In this document: positions 24,423 to 32,063 of the stretch, one piece after another
Position numbering within the stretch: the stretch's first letter is position 1
Layout: each line of letters opens with the position of its first letter
From: Streptomyces xylophagus
GTDB taxonomy: Bacteria; Actinomycetota; Actinomycetes; Streptomycetales; Streptomycetaceae
DNA length: 64,000 nt
Direction: 5' to 3'
Assembly: GCF_000716435.1 (NCBI RefSeq)
Contig: NZ_JNWO01000029.1
Location: 1-64,000 of the forward strand
The notes under the pieces: generated by a model
What the model saw: only the letters and a program-made list of their open reading frames with translations
Database searches by the model: none
Told to the model about the DNA's origin: nothing
Translations under genes and position numbers: made by a program

Positions 24423-25628
24423 TCAGTCGGCCGGGTTCCCGGCGTGCGTGAGGGTCTCCCAGGAGACGAAGAGGTCGTCGCTGCCGGCCGGCCGGGTCGA
24501 CTCGGCGAGCCGGTGCGCGGAGGGCACCTTCATGCCGAGCCGGTCCTCCAGGTGGTTGAGAGCGACCTCCAGGTCGGGCCCCATGTTCCGGTCGACCTTT
24601 CCTCCGCACAGCCAGGCCGGCGCGGCCTCGCCGAGCTGGTAGCGGGCGTGGAAATCGAGGGCGGCGGCAAGCCGGTCCTTGACCTCCTTGTACAGGTCGA
24701 CGCCCTGGTGCCAGGCGGTCTCGGCGATGTGCGCGGTGGCGGCGAGCGAGTACCCGACGTGCTTGAAGTTGCGGCAGGTCTCCTGGGCGACGCCGTCCTT
24801 GAAGGTGGTCTGCTTGAACCAGTACGTCGTCAGCTTCTGCGGGGTGGTGACGGTGGAGCGGGCCGGGGTGAGCGGCACCTTGCCGTCCTTCTCCAGGTAG
24901 AAGTAGGCGGGCACGCGGTCGCGGAACCGTGTGACGGCCGCGTCGAAGGCCTTGTGGTCGTCGAGGAAGACGGCGATGCCGATCGCGGCGTCGGTCATCG
25001 CGAGGTCCCAGTTGCCGTTGTAGTCCGGCAGGTCCTTCGTCACCTCGGGCTGGTAGGCGGTACGCAGCATGGTCGCGAAGCGCTGGACGCGGTCGGTGGG
25101 CCAGCCGGCGCCCGGCGCGTACCGCACGATCTCCGCCGCCCGCACCCACGTCGACCCGGCCCACGCGGTCTGCAGCCCGGCGTCCTCGGAGGTGTGCTCC
25201 TTCATCTTCGCCGACCAGTCGTCCATGATCTCCCGCGCCTTGAGCGCGTGGTGCTGCTTCCCGGTGATGCTGAACAGCAGGGCCTGCGTGTACGCCGCGA
25301 TCGCGTCCTCGCGCTCCTCGACACAGCCGTGCGCGGCCTTGCCGTTCCAGGGGCAGTCGACGTCCGCGTACGGCTTCGCCGTGTACTTGTACGACCCGTA
25401 CTTGCTGTCCCGCATCCCGAAGTACGCCTTCAGCCAGGGCTGCTTCCCGGCGGTCACGTTCTTCCGTACGGCGTCCAACTGGCCCTTGCTGACCAGGACT
25501 CCGGGGTGCGTGAACGCCGCGTCGGCGGGCAGCGCCCTTGCCATGGTCCGGGTGCCGGTGTCCGCCGTCCCGCACGAGGCGAGTAGCCCTACGACCACGG
25601 TCGCGCCCAGCACCGCGACTGCCCTCAT
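24423..25628 (-). CDS. Alginate-lyase-like lipoprotein
   Basis: A 401-residue secreted protein. The lipobox LLASC near residue 19 predicts signal peptidase II cleavage and a lipid anchor. The rest is a helical toroid like polysaccharide lyase family 5 / alginate-lyase domain proteins: HPGVLVSKGQLDAVRKNV, NGKAAHGCVEEREDAIAAYTQALL, YNGNWDLAMTDAAIGIAVFL, and NFKHVGYSLAATAHIAETAW, which supplies the expected Asn and His residues. It probably degrades or binds an extracellular uronate-type polymer; the real substrate is uncertain. The ATG at 25628 follows GGAGG. Confidence 0.75.
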   Translation of the reverse strand: MRAVAVLGATVVVGLLASCGTADTGTRTMARALPADAAFTHPGVLVSKGQLDAVRKNVTAGKQPWLKAYFGMRDSKYGSYKYTAKPYADVDCPWNGKAAHGCVEEREDAIAAYTQALLFSITGKQHHALKAREIMDDWSAKMKEHTSEDAGLQTAWAGSTWVRAAEIVRYAPGAGWPTDRVQRFATMLRTAYQPEVTKDLPDYNGNWDLAMTDAAIGIAVFLDDHKAFDAAVTRFRDRVPAYFYLEKDGKVPLTPARSTVTTPQKLTTYWFKQTTFKDGVAQETCRNFKHVGYSLAATAHIAETAWHQGVDLYKEVKDRLAAALDFHARYQLGEAAPAWLCGGKVDRNMGPDLEVALNHLEDRLGMKVPSAHRLAESTRPAGSDDLFVSWETLTHAGNPAD

Positions 25629-25746
25629 GTGTCCTACCTCCGCGTTGTCCGCACCGGCTTCCTTGTGAGCGTGGCCCTTCGGGGATTGAGCCGCAGGATT
25701 TGATGGGCCGATTGGTCGTGGTGGGGCGGTGTTGGGGTGGGCGTAG

Positions 25747-25815
25747 CTGGGGGCTGCGCCCCCAGACCCCCATCGGCCCTGAAGGGGCCTCGTCCTCAAA
25801 CGCCGGACGGGCTGA
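25747..25815 (+). repeat. Dispersed 69-bp double-hairpin repeat, copy B
   Basis: Base-for-base identical to 6806-6874, including the CTGGGGGC-TGC-GCCCCCAG hairpin. It lies between two minus-strand genes, just past the stop of the RibD-like gene, so copy B is read in the orientation opposite to the flanking genes. The rest of the 25629-25874 gap is empty. Confidence 0.9.
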
Positions 25816-25874
25816 AAAATGCCGGCCTGAGTCAAGAGGTGCCGGCCGGAACCAAAAAGGCGCAGCCCAGCTCC

Positions 25875-27005
25875 TCAGCCCAGCAGATGCCCGTTCGGCG
25901 CCTTCGCTCGCTCCTCGTACTCCGGCAGGACCACCACCGACACCCCCCGCGCCGCCAACATCCCGCTCCCGTCCGCCCCCTCCACGAACGTGTCCGGCTC
26001 GCGCCAAGCGGTCACCACTCGCCGCACCCCCGCGTCGAGGATCAGGCGGGCGCAGGGCTTGGGGCGGGAGGCGCGGTGGGTGCAGGGTTCGAGGCTGGTG
26101 TAGACCGTGGCGGTGGGGAGGCGGGGGTCCGCCGGATCCAGCTTGGCCAGGGCCGCCTCCTCCGCGTGGACCACCGGGTCGCCGGACTCCCGGGAGTGGC
26201 CTCGGGACAACTCCGTACCGTCCGCCGCGACCACCACCGCGCCGACGCTGAACGCCGTCTCCGAGGGCGGGCAGTCCGCGGCCAGGTCGCAGGCCAGGGC
26301 GAGCCAGTGGTGGTCGGCGGCGGAGGGGAGGTCGCCGGTGCCGGGGGCGGTGGGTTCGTAGCGGATGAGGACCACGTCCTCGATGGGGCGGGTCTCCACG
26401 AGGCGGAGGCGGCCTGCCTGGTAGGTGCCCGGGCCGAAGAGGCGGGGGGCGTCCGGGGTGCCGACGAAGAGCGGGGACAGGACGAGGTGGAGTTCGTCGG
26501 CCAGGCCCTGTTGGAGCAGTTGGGTGTGGATCGTGCCGCCGCCCTCGACCATCAGGCGGTCAACTCCCCTGACGGAGTGGAGGTGTTCGAGCAGTCGGCG
26601 CCAGTCGAGTTCGGGGCCGAGGGCCACGATGTCTGCTGCCAGGCCGAGTTGGCGTGCTCGCTCCGCGCCCTTGTCCGTCGTGACGACGAGCTTGTCGCCG
26701 CCCGTGTGCCAGAAGTTGGCCGTCGGGTCCAGGTCGCCGGAGCCGCTGACCGTGACCTTGAGGGGGTACTCCGGTTTGCCGGCGGCGACGCGGGCGGCTC
26801 GGCGCTCGGGGGAGTTGACCAGGAGGCGGGGGTTGTCCGCGCGGATCGTGCCGGCGCCGATGAGGATCGCGTCCACGGACGCCCTGACCTCGTCGACACG
26901 GTCGAAGTCGGCCGGGCTGGAGAGGAGCAGCCGGTCGGGGCCGGTGTCGTCGAGGTAGCCGTCGAGGGAGACGGCGGCGGACAGCAGGACGTGGGGGAAG
27001 GACAT
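25875..27005 (-). CDS. RibD-like reductase-deaminase with swapped domain order
   Basis: A 376-residue bifunctional protein with its domains reversed relative to RibD. The DHFR-like RibD_C reductase comes first (about 1-215: SAAVSLDGYLDD, ADNPRLLVN, VDRLMVEGGGTIH). The CMP/dCMP-type deaminase comes second (about 225-376), with zinc ligands in VVHAEEAAL and PCTHRASRPKPCA. In riboflavin synthesis the two activities deaminate and reduce the pyrimidine product of GTP cyclohydrolase II. A GTP cyclohydrolase II gene lies beyond a MarR gene divergent from this one, so both probably act in one pathway. RibD-type zinc and reductase residues look intact. Confidence 0.85.
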   Translation of the reverse strand: MSFPHVLLSAAVSLDGYLDDTGPDRLLLSSPADFDRVDEVRASVDAILIGAGTIRADNPRLLVNSPERRAARVAAGKPEYPLKVTVSGSGDLDPTANFWHTGGDKLVVTTDKGAERARQLGLAADIVALGPELDWRRLLEHLHSVRGVDRLMVEGGGTIHTQLLQQGLADELHLVLSPLFVGTPDAPRLFGPGTYQAGRLRLVETRPIEDVVLIRYEPTAPGTGDLPSAADHHWLALACDLAADCPPSETAFSVGAVVVAADGTELSRGHSRESGDPVVHAEEAALAKLDPADPRLPTATVYTSLEPCTHRASRPKPCARLILDAGVRRVVTAWREPDTFVEGADGSGMLAARGVSVVVLPEYEERAKAPNGHLLG

Positions 27006-27054
27006 CGACGCGCTCTCGGCTCGACGGAACAGCGGGGCTTGGAAACGGCGGGGC

Positions 27055-27074
27055 TTGGTTCAAGTTTGAAACAA
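27055..27074. promoter_or_regulatory. MarR operator and promoter, site 1
   Basis: TTGGTTCAAGTTTGAAACAA is a 20-bp palindrome with only two mismatched positions per arm. It covers the -35 (TTGGTT) of a plus-strand promoter whose -10, TACACT, lies 17 bases downstream at 27078-27083. The predicted transcription start coincides with the marR ATG at 27090. The divergent RibD-like gene starts 50 bases to the left. Confidence 0.75.
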
Positions 27075-27089
27075 ACCTACACTGGGGGC

Positions 27090-27587
27090 ATGACGACTCG
27101 CTGGCTCAGCACCGAGGAGCAGCGCGCATGGCGCGCGTACATCGCCGCGACGCACCTCCTGGAGGACGCGATCGACCGGCAGCTCCAGCAGGAGGCCGGC
27201 ATGCCCCACCTGTACTACTCCATCCTGGCCAACCTCTCCGACGTACCGGACCACCGGCTGCGGATGACCGACCTCGCCGAGAAGTCGAAGATCACCCGGA
27301 GCCGGCTGACGTACGCCGTGACGCGGCTGGAGAAGGACGGTCTGGTGCGGCGGGAGGGGTGTCCGTCGGACAAGCGGGGCAGTACCGCGGTCCTGACCGA
27401 CGAGGGCATGGAGGTCCTGGTGCGCACGGCGCCGGGCCATGTCGAGACCGTCCGCGCCGCGATCTTCGACCATCTCACTCCGGAGCAGGTGAGCCAGCTG
27501 GAGGAGATCAGTACCGGTATCGCGCGGGCGCTGGAGGCGCCGGAGGACGTGCCGTGGCGCCGCCGCTCCTCACCCTCGTGTTCGTGA
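27090..27587 (+). CDS. MarR-family regulator of the RibD/GTP cyclohydrolase locus
   Basis: A 165-residue MarR protein. Its winged helix covers about residues 45-110, with recognition helix SKITRSRLTYAVTRLEKDGL and wing PSDKRGSTAVLTDEG. The first helix (EQRAWRAYIAATHLLEDAIDRQLQQ) serves dimerisation. It starts at the 20-bp palindrome described at 27055 and is probably translated from a leaderless mRNA. Two further copies of the palindrome lie downstream of its stop, before the GTP cyclohydrolase gene. It is therefore the likely repressor of both flanking enzymes. Its inducer might be a flavin-like or pyrimidine product, but this is only inferred from position. Confidence 0.88.
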   Translation: MTTRWLSTEEQRAWRAYIAATHLLEDAIDRQLQQEAGMPHLYYSILANLSDVPDHRLRMTDLAEKSKITRSRLTYAVTRLEKDGLVRREGCPSDKRGSTAVLTDEGMEVLVRTAPGHVETVRAAIFDHLTPEQVSQLEEISTGIARALEAPEDVPWRRRSSPSCS

Positions 27588-27647
27588 GCCGTCGTTCGTG
27601 AGCCCGTTGTTCGCAGGTCGCCGTTCGTGACTCGTCACACAAATCTG

Positions 27648-27667
27648 TTGCTTCAAATTTAAAGCAA
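27648..27667. promoter_or_regulatory. MarR operator and promoter, site 2
   Basis: TTGCTTCAAATTTAAAGCAA, a 20-bp palindrome with one mismatch per arm, matches the pattern of site 1. Its first six bases serve as a -35, with TAGTGT exactly 17 bases downstream (27671-27676) as the -10 for the GTP cyclohydrolase gene. Confidence 0.75.
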
Positions 27668-27691
27668 GGGTAGTGTCCGTGATCGTGGATG

Positions 27692-27709
27692 TGCTTCAAA
27701 ACTGAAGCA
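27692..27709. promoter_or_regulatory. MarR operator, site 3
   Basis: TGCTTCAAAACTGAAGCA keeps the outer TGCTTCA/TGAAGCA arms of site 2. It lies just past the predicted transcription start, where a bound repressor would block elongation. Confidence 0.6.
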
Positions 27710-27759
27710 TCACGCCGAAGCGCATCCGAGCCGATGCCGAACGGACCACGGAGACCCGC

Positions 27760-28401
27760 ATGCCCGACTTCCCCGCCGCCACCCCGCGTGCCCGCGTCCG
27801 GGTACCGCTGCGCTTCCAGGACGGCTACGGCGTCGACGCCGAACTCGTCACCTTCCACGGCCTGACCGACGGCCAGGAACATGTCGCGGTCGTCCTCGGC
27901 GACCCCGCCCCCGGCACCACCCCGCTGGTCCGGCTGCACTCCGAGTGCCTGACCGGCGACGTCTTCGGCTCCGCCCGCTGCGACTGCGGGCCCCAGCTGC
28001 GCGAGGCCGTCGAGCGCATCGCCGACCGCGGCGGTGTCCTGCTCTACCTGCGCCAGGAGGGCCGGGGCATCGGCCTCTACAACAAGCTCGACGCGTACGC
28101 CCTCCAGGACCAGGGCCTCGACACCTACGCGGCGAACACCGCGCTGGGCCTGCCCGAGGACGCCCGCGACTACACGGCCGCCGCGCAGATGCTCACCGCC
28201 CTCGGGATCACGTCCCTGGACCTGCTCTCCAACAACCCTGACAAGGCGGACCAGTTGCGCGGCCTGGGCATCGACGTCCACGACCGCGTCCCGACCGGTG
28301 TGTTCACCACCCCGCACAACGTCCGGTACCTACGCGCGAAGGTGCTGCAGACCCAGCACACGCTGCCGCTGGGCCAGTTGACGGAGCTGCACGCGGGCTG
28401 A
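27760..28401 (+). CDS. ribA: GTP cyclohydrolase II
   Basis: A 213-residue enzyme, full length for the single-domain family. The zinc site lies in HSECLTGDVFGSARCDCG (three Cys), followed by the LRQEGRGIGLYNKLDAY active-site loop and LLSNNPDKADQL. It opens the imidazole ring of GTP to give 2,5-diamino-6-ribosylamino-pyrimidinone phosphate, the first step of riboflavin and of some deazaflavin- or toxoflavin-like pathways. It lacks the RibB domain found in RibBA fusions. It is expressed from a MarR-controlled promoter, which suggests a conditional or specialised role beside the housekeeping riboflavin genes expected elsewhere. The symbol is by family. Confidence 0.88.
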   Translation: MPDFPAATPRARVRVPLRFQDGYGVDAELVTFHGLTDGQEHVAVVLGDPAPGTTPLVRLHSECLTGDVFGSARCDCGPQLREAVERIADRGGVLLYLRQEGRGIGLYNKLDAYALQDQGLDTYAANTALGLPEDARDYTAAAQMLTALGITSLDLLSNNPDKADQLRGLGIDVHDRVPTGVFTTPHNVRYLRAKVLQTQHTLPLGQLTELHAG

Positions 28402-28421
28402 GCACGGGCTGAGCGGCTCGC

Positions 28422-28447
28422 GGATGGTGTAGCGGGCTACACCATCC
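28422..28447. promoter_or_regulatory. Perfect 26-bp palindrome before the MMPL gene
   Basis: GGATGGTGTAGC-GG-GCTACACCATCC is perfectly symmetric. It lies 20 bases after the GTP cyclohydrolase stop and 134 bases before the transporter. It may be an operator, as for TetR-type regulators of MMPL pumps, or a factor-independent terminator lacking a T-run. Confidence 0.5.
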
Positions 28448-28499
28448 ATTCGGGAGAGCACTCCCTCGTACCGGAAGGCCGTCGCCGGAAGGCTTGAGA

Positions 28500-28541
28500 C
28501 CACGATCACGCACGCGATCACCACGATCACGCACGCGATCC
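28500..28541 (+). repeat. Two tandem 21-bp units upstream of the MMPL gene
   Basis: CCACGATCACGCACGCGATC plus one base occurs twice in direct succession. Each unit contains GATCACG/CGCGATC half-symmetry. It lies between the palindrome at 28422 and the start at 28582 and may mark a regulator's binding sites or replication slippage. Confidence 0.6.
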
Positions 28542-28581
28542 GGATCTCGACCGACCGCCGACACGGAGGCCTTCCCCAGCC

Positions 28582-30795
28582 ATGGCTACTCTCCTCTATC
28601 ACTTGGGCCGTGTGGCCTTCCGGTGGCGCTGGTTCGTCACCCTCCTGTGGGTGGCGGTCCTGGGCGCCGTCGGATTCGCCGCCACCAAGGCCCCCGCCGC
28701 TCCCGACGACGGCTTCACCATGCCCGGCATCGAGTCGCAGAAGGCGTTCGACCTGCTGGAGCAGCGCTTCCCCGGCACCGCGGCGGACGGCGCGAGCGCC
28801 CGGATCGTCTTCGTCGCCCCGAACGGCGAGAAGGTCACCGCGACGGAGAACAGGGCCGCGATCGAGAAGCTGGTGACGGAGGCGGCCGACGGTTCCCAAG
28901 TCGCCTCCGCCGTCGACCCGTTCACCGCGAAGGCGGTGAGCAAGGACGCGTCGACGGCGTACTCCACCGTCACCTTCAAGGTGAAGGCCGACGACCTCAC
29001 CGACTCCGCCAAGACCCATCTGGAGCGGGCCATCGACACGGCCCGGGACGCGGGCCTGACCGTCGAGGTCGGCGGCGACGCGCTCGCCACCCAGCCCGCG
29101 GCCGGCGGCAGCGCCGAGGCGATCGGCATCGCGATAGCCGCCGTGGTCCTGCTCATCACCTTCGGCTCACTGGCGGCAGCCGGCCTGCCCCTCCTCACCG
29201 CGATCATCGGCGTCGCGATCAGCATGTCCGGGGTCCTCGCCCTGGGCAGCACCTTCGGTCTCTCCGAGACCACCGGCACCCTCGCCACGATGCTCGGCCT
29301 CGCCTGCGGCATCGACTACGCCCTCTTCGTCGTCTCCCGCTACCGGGAGGAACGGGCCAAGGGCCACGCGCCCCGCGAAGCGGCCGGACTGGCGGCCGGT
29401 ACGGCGGGTTCGGCGGTCGTCTTCGCCGGCCTGACCGTCGTCATCGCCCTCGCCGGACTCTCCGTGGTCGGCATCCCGATGCTGACGAAGATGGGCCTGG
29501 CGGCGGCCGGTGCGGTCCTCCTCGCCGTCTTCATCTGCCTGACCCTCGTCCCGGCGATCCTCGGCTTCTGGCCGAACGCCGTCCTCTCCCGCCGCGAACG
29601 GAAAGGCAAGGCCAAGGCCGGGCGGGGCAACGGCGAGAACGGCGGCAGCCGTTGGGCCCGGATCGTCGTACGCCACCCGGTCCCCGTCCTGCTGCTCGGC
29701 GTCGTGGGCCTCGGCGCGATGGCTCTGCCCGCCCTCAACCTCCAGCTCGGCATGCCCGGCGACGAGGCCAAGTCCACCGCCACCACCGAACGCCGCGCCT
29801 ACGACGACCTCGCCGAAGGCTTCGGCCCCGGCTTCAACGGCCCCCTGACCATCGTCGTGGACGCCAAGAAGGCAGAGGACGCGAAGACCGCCGTAACGAC
29901 GATCTCGAAGGAGATAGCGGCCACGGACGGAGTGGTCTCCGTCTCACCGGCCCGCTTCAACTCGGCCGGGGACACCGCGGTGTTCTCCGCGACCCCCGCC
30001 ACCAGCCCCACCGACGAGAGGACCAAGCAGCTCGTCCAGACGATCCGCGACGAACGATCGGGGATCGAGTCGAAGTCCTCCGGCGCGAGCTTCGAGGTCA
30101 CCGGGACGACCGCGCTGAACATCGACGTGGCGCAGAAGGTCCAGGACGCGCTGATCCCGTACCTGGCACTGGTGGTGGGCCTGGCGATCGTGCTCCTGCT
30201 GCTCGTCTTCCGCTCGCTCCTGGTCCCCCTGAAGGCGGCGCTCGGCTTCCTTCTCTCGGTCCTCGCGGCGCTCGGCGCGGTCGTCGCGGTCTTCCAGGAG
30301 GGACACCTGGCGTCCTGGCTTGGCGTCGACCAGACCGGCCCGATCATGAGCCTGATGCCGATCTTCCTGGTGGGCATCGTCTTCGGACTGGCCATGGACT
30401 ACGAGGTGTTCCTCGTCTCCCGGATGCGCGAGGCCTACGTCCACGGGGACGGGCCCGGGCAGGCGATCGTCTCCGGGTTCCGGCACAGCGCCCGGGTGGT
30501 CGTGGCGGCCGCGCTGATCATGATGGCGGTGTTCTCGGGCTTCATCGGCGCGGGCGCCTCGATGATCAAGATGATCGGCTTCGGGCTGGCCATCGCGGTG
30601 CTGTTCGACGCGTTCGTGGTCCGGATGGCGATCGTGCCGGCCGTCCTCTCCCTGCTCGGCCACAAGGCCTGGTACCTGCCGCGCTGGCTCGACCGGGTCC
30701 TCCCCCGCATGGACGTCGAGGGCGAGGCCCTGAGCCACAAGGTCCCGGCACCGGTCACCGACACCCCGGCCGCCCACCTCACACCGGTCCCGTAG
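28582..30795 (+). CDS. MMPL/RND-family transporter
   Basis: A 737-residue membrane protein with the duplicated RND plan. An N-terminal helix (FVTLLWVAVLGAVGFAA) precedes a periplasmic-type domain of about 130 residues. Five or six helices follow, with the signature GLACGIDYALFVVSRYREERAKG near residue 245. The second half repeats this, ending in AMDYEVFLVSRMREAY near 615. Both Asp-Tyr motifs needed for proton relay are intact. Relatives export lipids, siderophores or drugs. It follows the GTP cyclohydrolase gene but is separated from it by a palindrome and tandem repeats, so it probably has its own control. Confidence 0.88.
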   Translation: MATLLYHLGRVAFRWRWFVTLLWVAVLGAVGFAATKAPAAPDDGFTMPGIESQKAFDLLEQRFPGTAADGASARIVFVAPNGEKVTATENRAAIEKLVTEAADGSQVASAVDPFTAKAVSKDASTAYSTVTFKVKADDLTDSAKTHLERAIDTARDAGLTVEVGGDALATQPAAGGSAEAIGIAIAAVVLLITFGSLAAAGLPLLTAIIGVAISMSGVLALGSTFGLSETTGTLATMLGLACGIDYALFVVSRYREERAKGHAPREAAGLAAGTAGSAVVFAGLTVVIALAGLSVVGIPMLTKMGLAAAGAVLLAVFICLTLVPAILGFWPNAVLSRRERKGKAKAGRGNGENGGSRWARIVVRHPVPVLLLGVVGLGAMALPALNLQLGMPGDEAKSTATTERRAYDDLAEGFGPGFNGPLTIVVDAKKAEDAKTAVTTISKEIAATDGVVSVSPARFNSAGDTAVFSATPATSPTDERTKQLVQTIRDERSGIESKSSGASFEVTGTTALNIDVAQKVQDALIPYLALVVGLAIVLLLLVFRSLLVPLKAALGFLLSVLAALGAVVAVFQEGHLASWLGVDQTGPIMSLMPIFLVGIVFGLAMDYEVFLVSRMREAYVHGDGPGQAIVSGFRHSARVVVAAALIMMAVFSGFIGAGASMIKMIGFGLAIAVLFDAFVVRMAIVPAVLSLLGHKAWYLPRWLDRVLPRMDVEGEALSHKVPAPVTDTPAAHLTPVP

Positions 30796-30878
30796 GGGAC
30801 CCCGCCGACCGGGGCCGCCGAGAGCGGTGGCGGCCTCGCGGCGCCGGATTCCGTGGGGACGGGGACCGGCGCAAGTCC

Positions 30879-30922
30879 CGGGCCCGGCGACGGGGCACTC
30901 CCCCCGCCCGTCGCCGGGCCCG
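30879..30922. terminator. 16-bp GC hairpin after the MMPL gene
   Basis: CGGGCCCGGCGACGGG, a 12-base loop, and CCCGTCGCCGGGCCCG form a perfect 16-bp stem without a T-run, between the MMPL gene and the SGNH gene. Confidence 0.65.
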
Positions 30923-30987
30923 TGGACGTCCAACTCCCATGATTTTCAACGGCTTTCAGCAGATTTCGACAGCGAGAGGGCACATCG

Positions 30988-31932
30988 ATGAAGACCTCCG
31001 TACAGGCCGGGGTGGCCGGGCTCCTCGCCTGCGGCACGCTGCTCACCGTCGTACTGGTCACCCGCGACGGCGACGGCAGCCATACCGGCGTCGCCTACTC
31101 GGCCCCGGCCAAGGGCCCGTACGTGGCCCTCGGCGACTCCTATACCGCCGGTCCCGGCATCACCGACCCCACCGGAACCCCAGCCGGCTGCGACCGCTCC
31201 GCCGGCAACTACCCGGCCCTCGTGGCCGCCGAACTCGGCCTCAAGGGAGGGAAGTTCCGCGATGTGAGCTGCAGTGGCGCCACCACCGCCGACCTCACCA
31301 CCCCCCAGAAGACCGACGACGGCACCAACTCGCCCCAGCTCAAGGCACTTTCGTCCGACACCCGCCTGGTCACCGTCGGCATCGGCGGCAACGACATCGG
31401 CTTCAGTTCGATGATCAAGCGGTGCGTGGCGATGGGCGCGCTGTACCGACTGACCGGCAGCGGCAAGTACTTCACCGAGGACGCGCCCTGTGAGCGCGAG
31501 TACGTCAACGGCGACTCCGACAAGGTGAAGCAGAAGATCACCACGGCCGGCGACCGGCTCACCCGAGTCCTGCACGAGGTCAGGCGCCGCGCCCCCGAGG
31601 CCCGCGTCTACGTCGTCTCGTACCCGGCGATCCTGCCCTCCGACAGCGCCGACTGCGGCCGGGAGATGTCCCTCGCACCGGGCGACGTGACCTTCCTCCG
31701 CGAGAAGGAGCAACAGCTCAACACGGTGCTGCGGCAACGGGCTTCGAAGGCCGGGGTCGGCTACGTCGACACGTACACCCCCTCCGCCGACCACAACGCC
31801 TGCACGGCGAAGGCCACCCGCTGGATCGAACCGCTCGCACCGGAGAACCCGGCGGCTCCGGTGCACCCGAACGCGCGCGGGGAGCGGGGCATGGCGGACG
31901 CGGTGCTGCGGACGATCAAGTCGGCGCTGTGA
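30988..31932 (+). CDS. Secreted SGNH/GDSL esterase-lipase
   Basis: A 314-residue exported hydrolase. A signal segment (VAGLLACGTLLTVVLVT) is followed by the catalytic block I VALGDSYTAGPG (Ser at about residue 51). Then come block II DVSCSGATTADL, the oxyanion Asn in VTVGIGGNDIGFSS and the C-terminal HPNARGERGMAD with the catalytic His. Several Cys pairs (CDRS, CSG, RCVAMG, CERE, DCG, ACTA) suggest disulphides, as in the Streptomyces SGNH lipase/esterase group. It would hydrolyse esters outside the cell. A GAGAGGG ribosome site precedes the ATG. Confidence 0.88.
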   Translation: MKTSVQAGVAGLLACGTLLTVVLVTRDGDGSHTGVAYSAPAKGPYVALGDSYTAGPGITDPTGTPAGCDRSAGNYPALVAAELGLKGGKFRDVSCSGATTADLTTPQKTDDGTNSPQLKALSSDTRLVTVGIGGNDIGFSSMIKRCVAMGALYRLTGSGKYFTEDAPCEREYVNGDSDKVKQKITTAGDRLTRVLHEVRRRAPEARVYVVSYPAILPSDSADCGREMSLAPGDVTFLREKEQQLNTVLRQRASKAGVGYVDTYTPSADHNACTAKATRWIEPLAPENPAAPVHPNARGERGMADAVLRTIKSAL

Positions 31933-32063
31933 GAAGTGTCAACCCGCAGGCCCGCAACCTAAGTTGCACCCGTGGACACTGTGAGTCACGGCAACTCCCT
32001 AGGCCGTCCCGGTAGTCCCGGCACAGCATGAGGCGACTCGTCCTCAACTGATCCGGAGACTCA

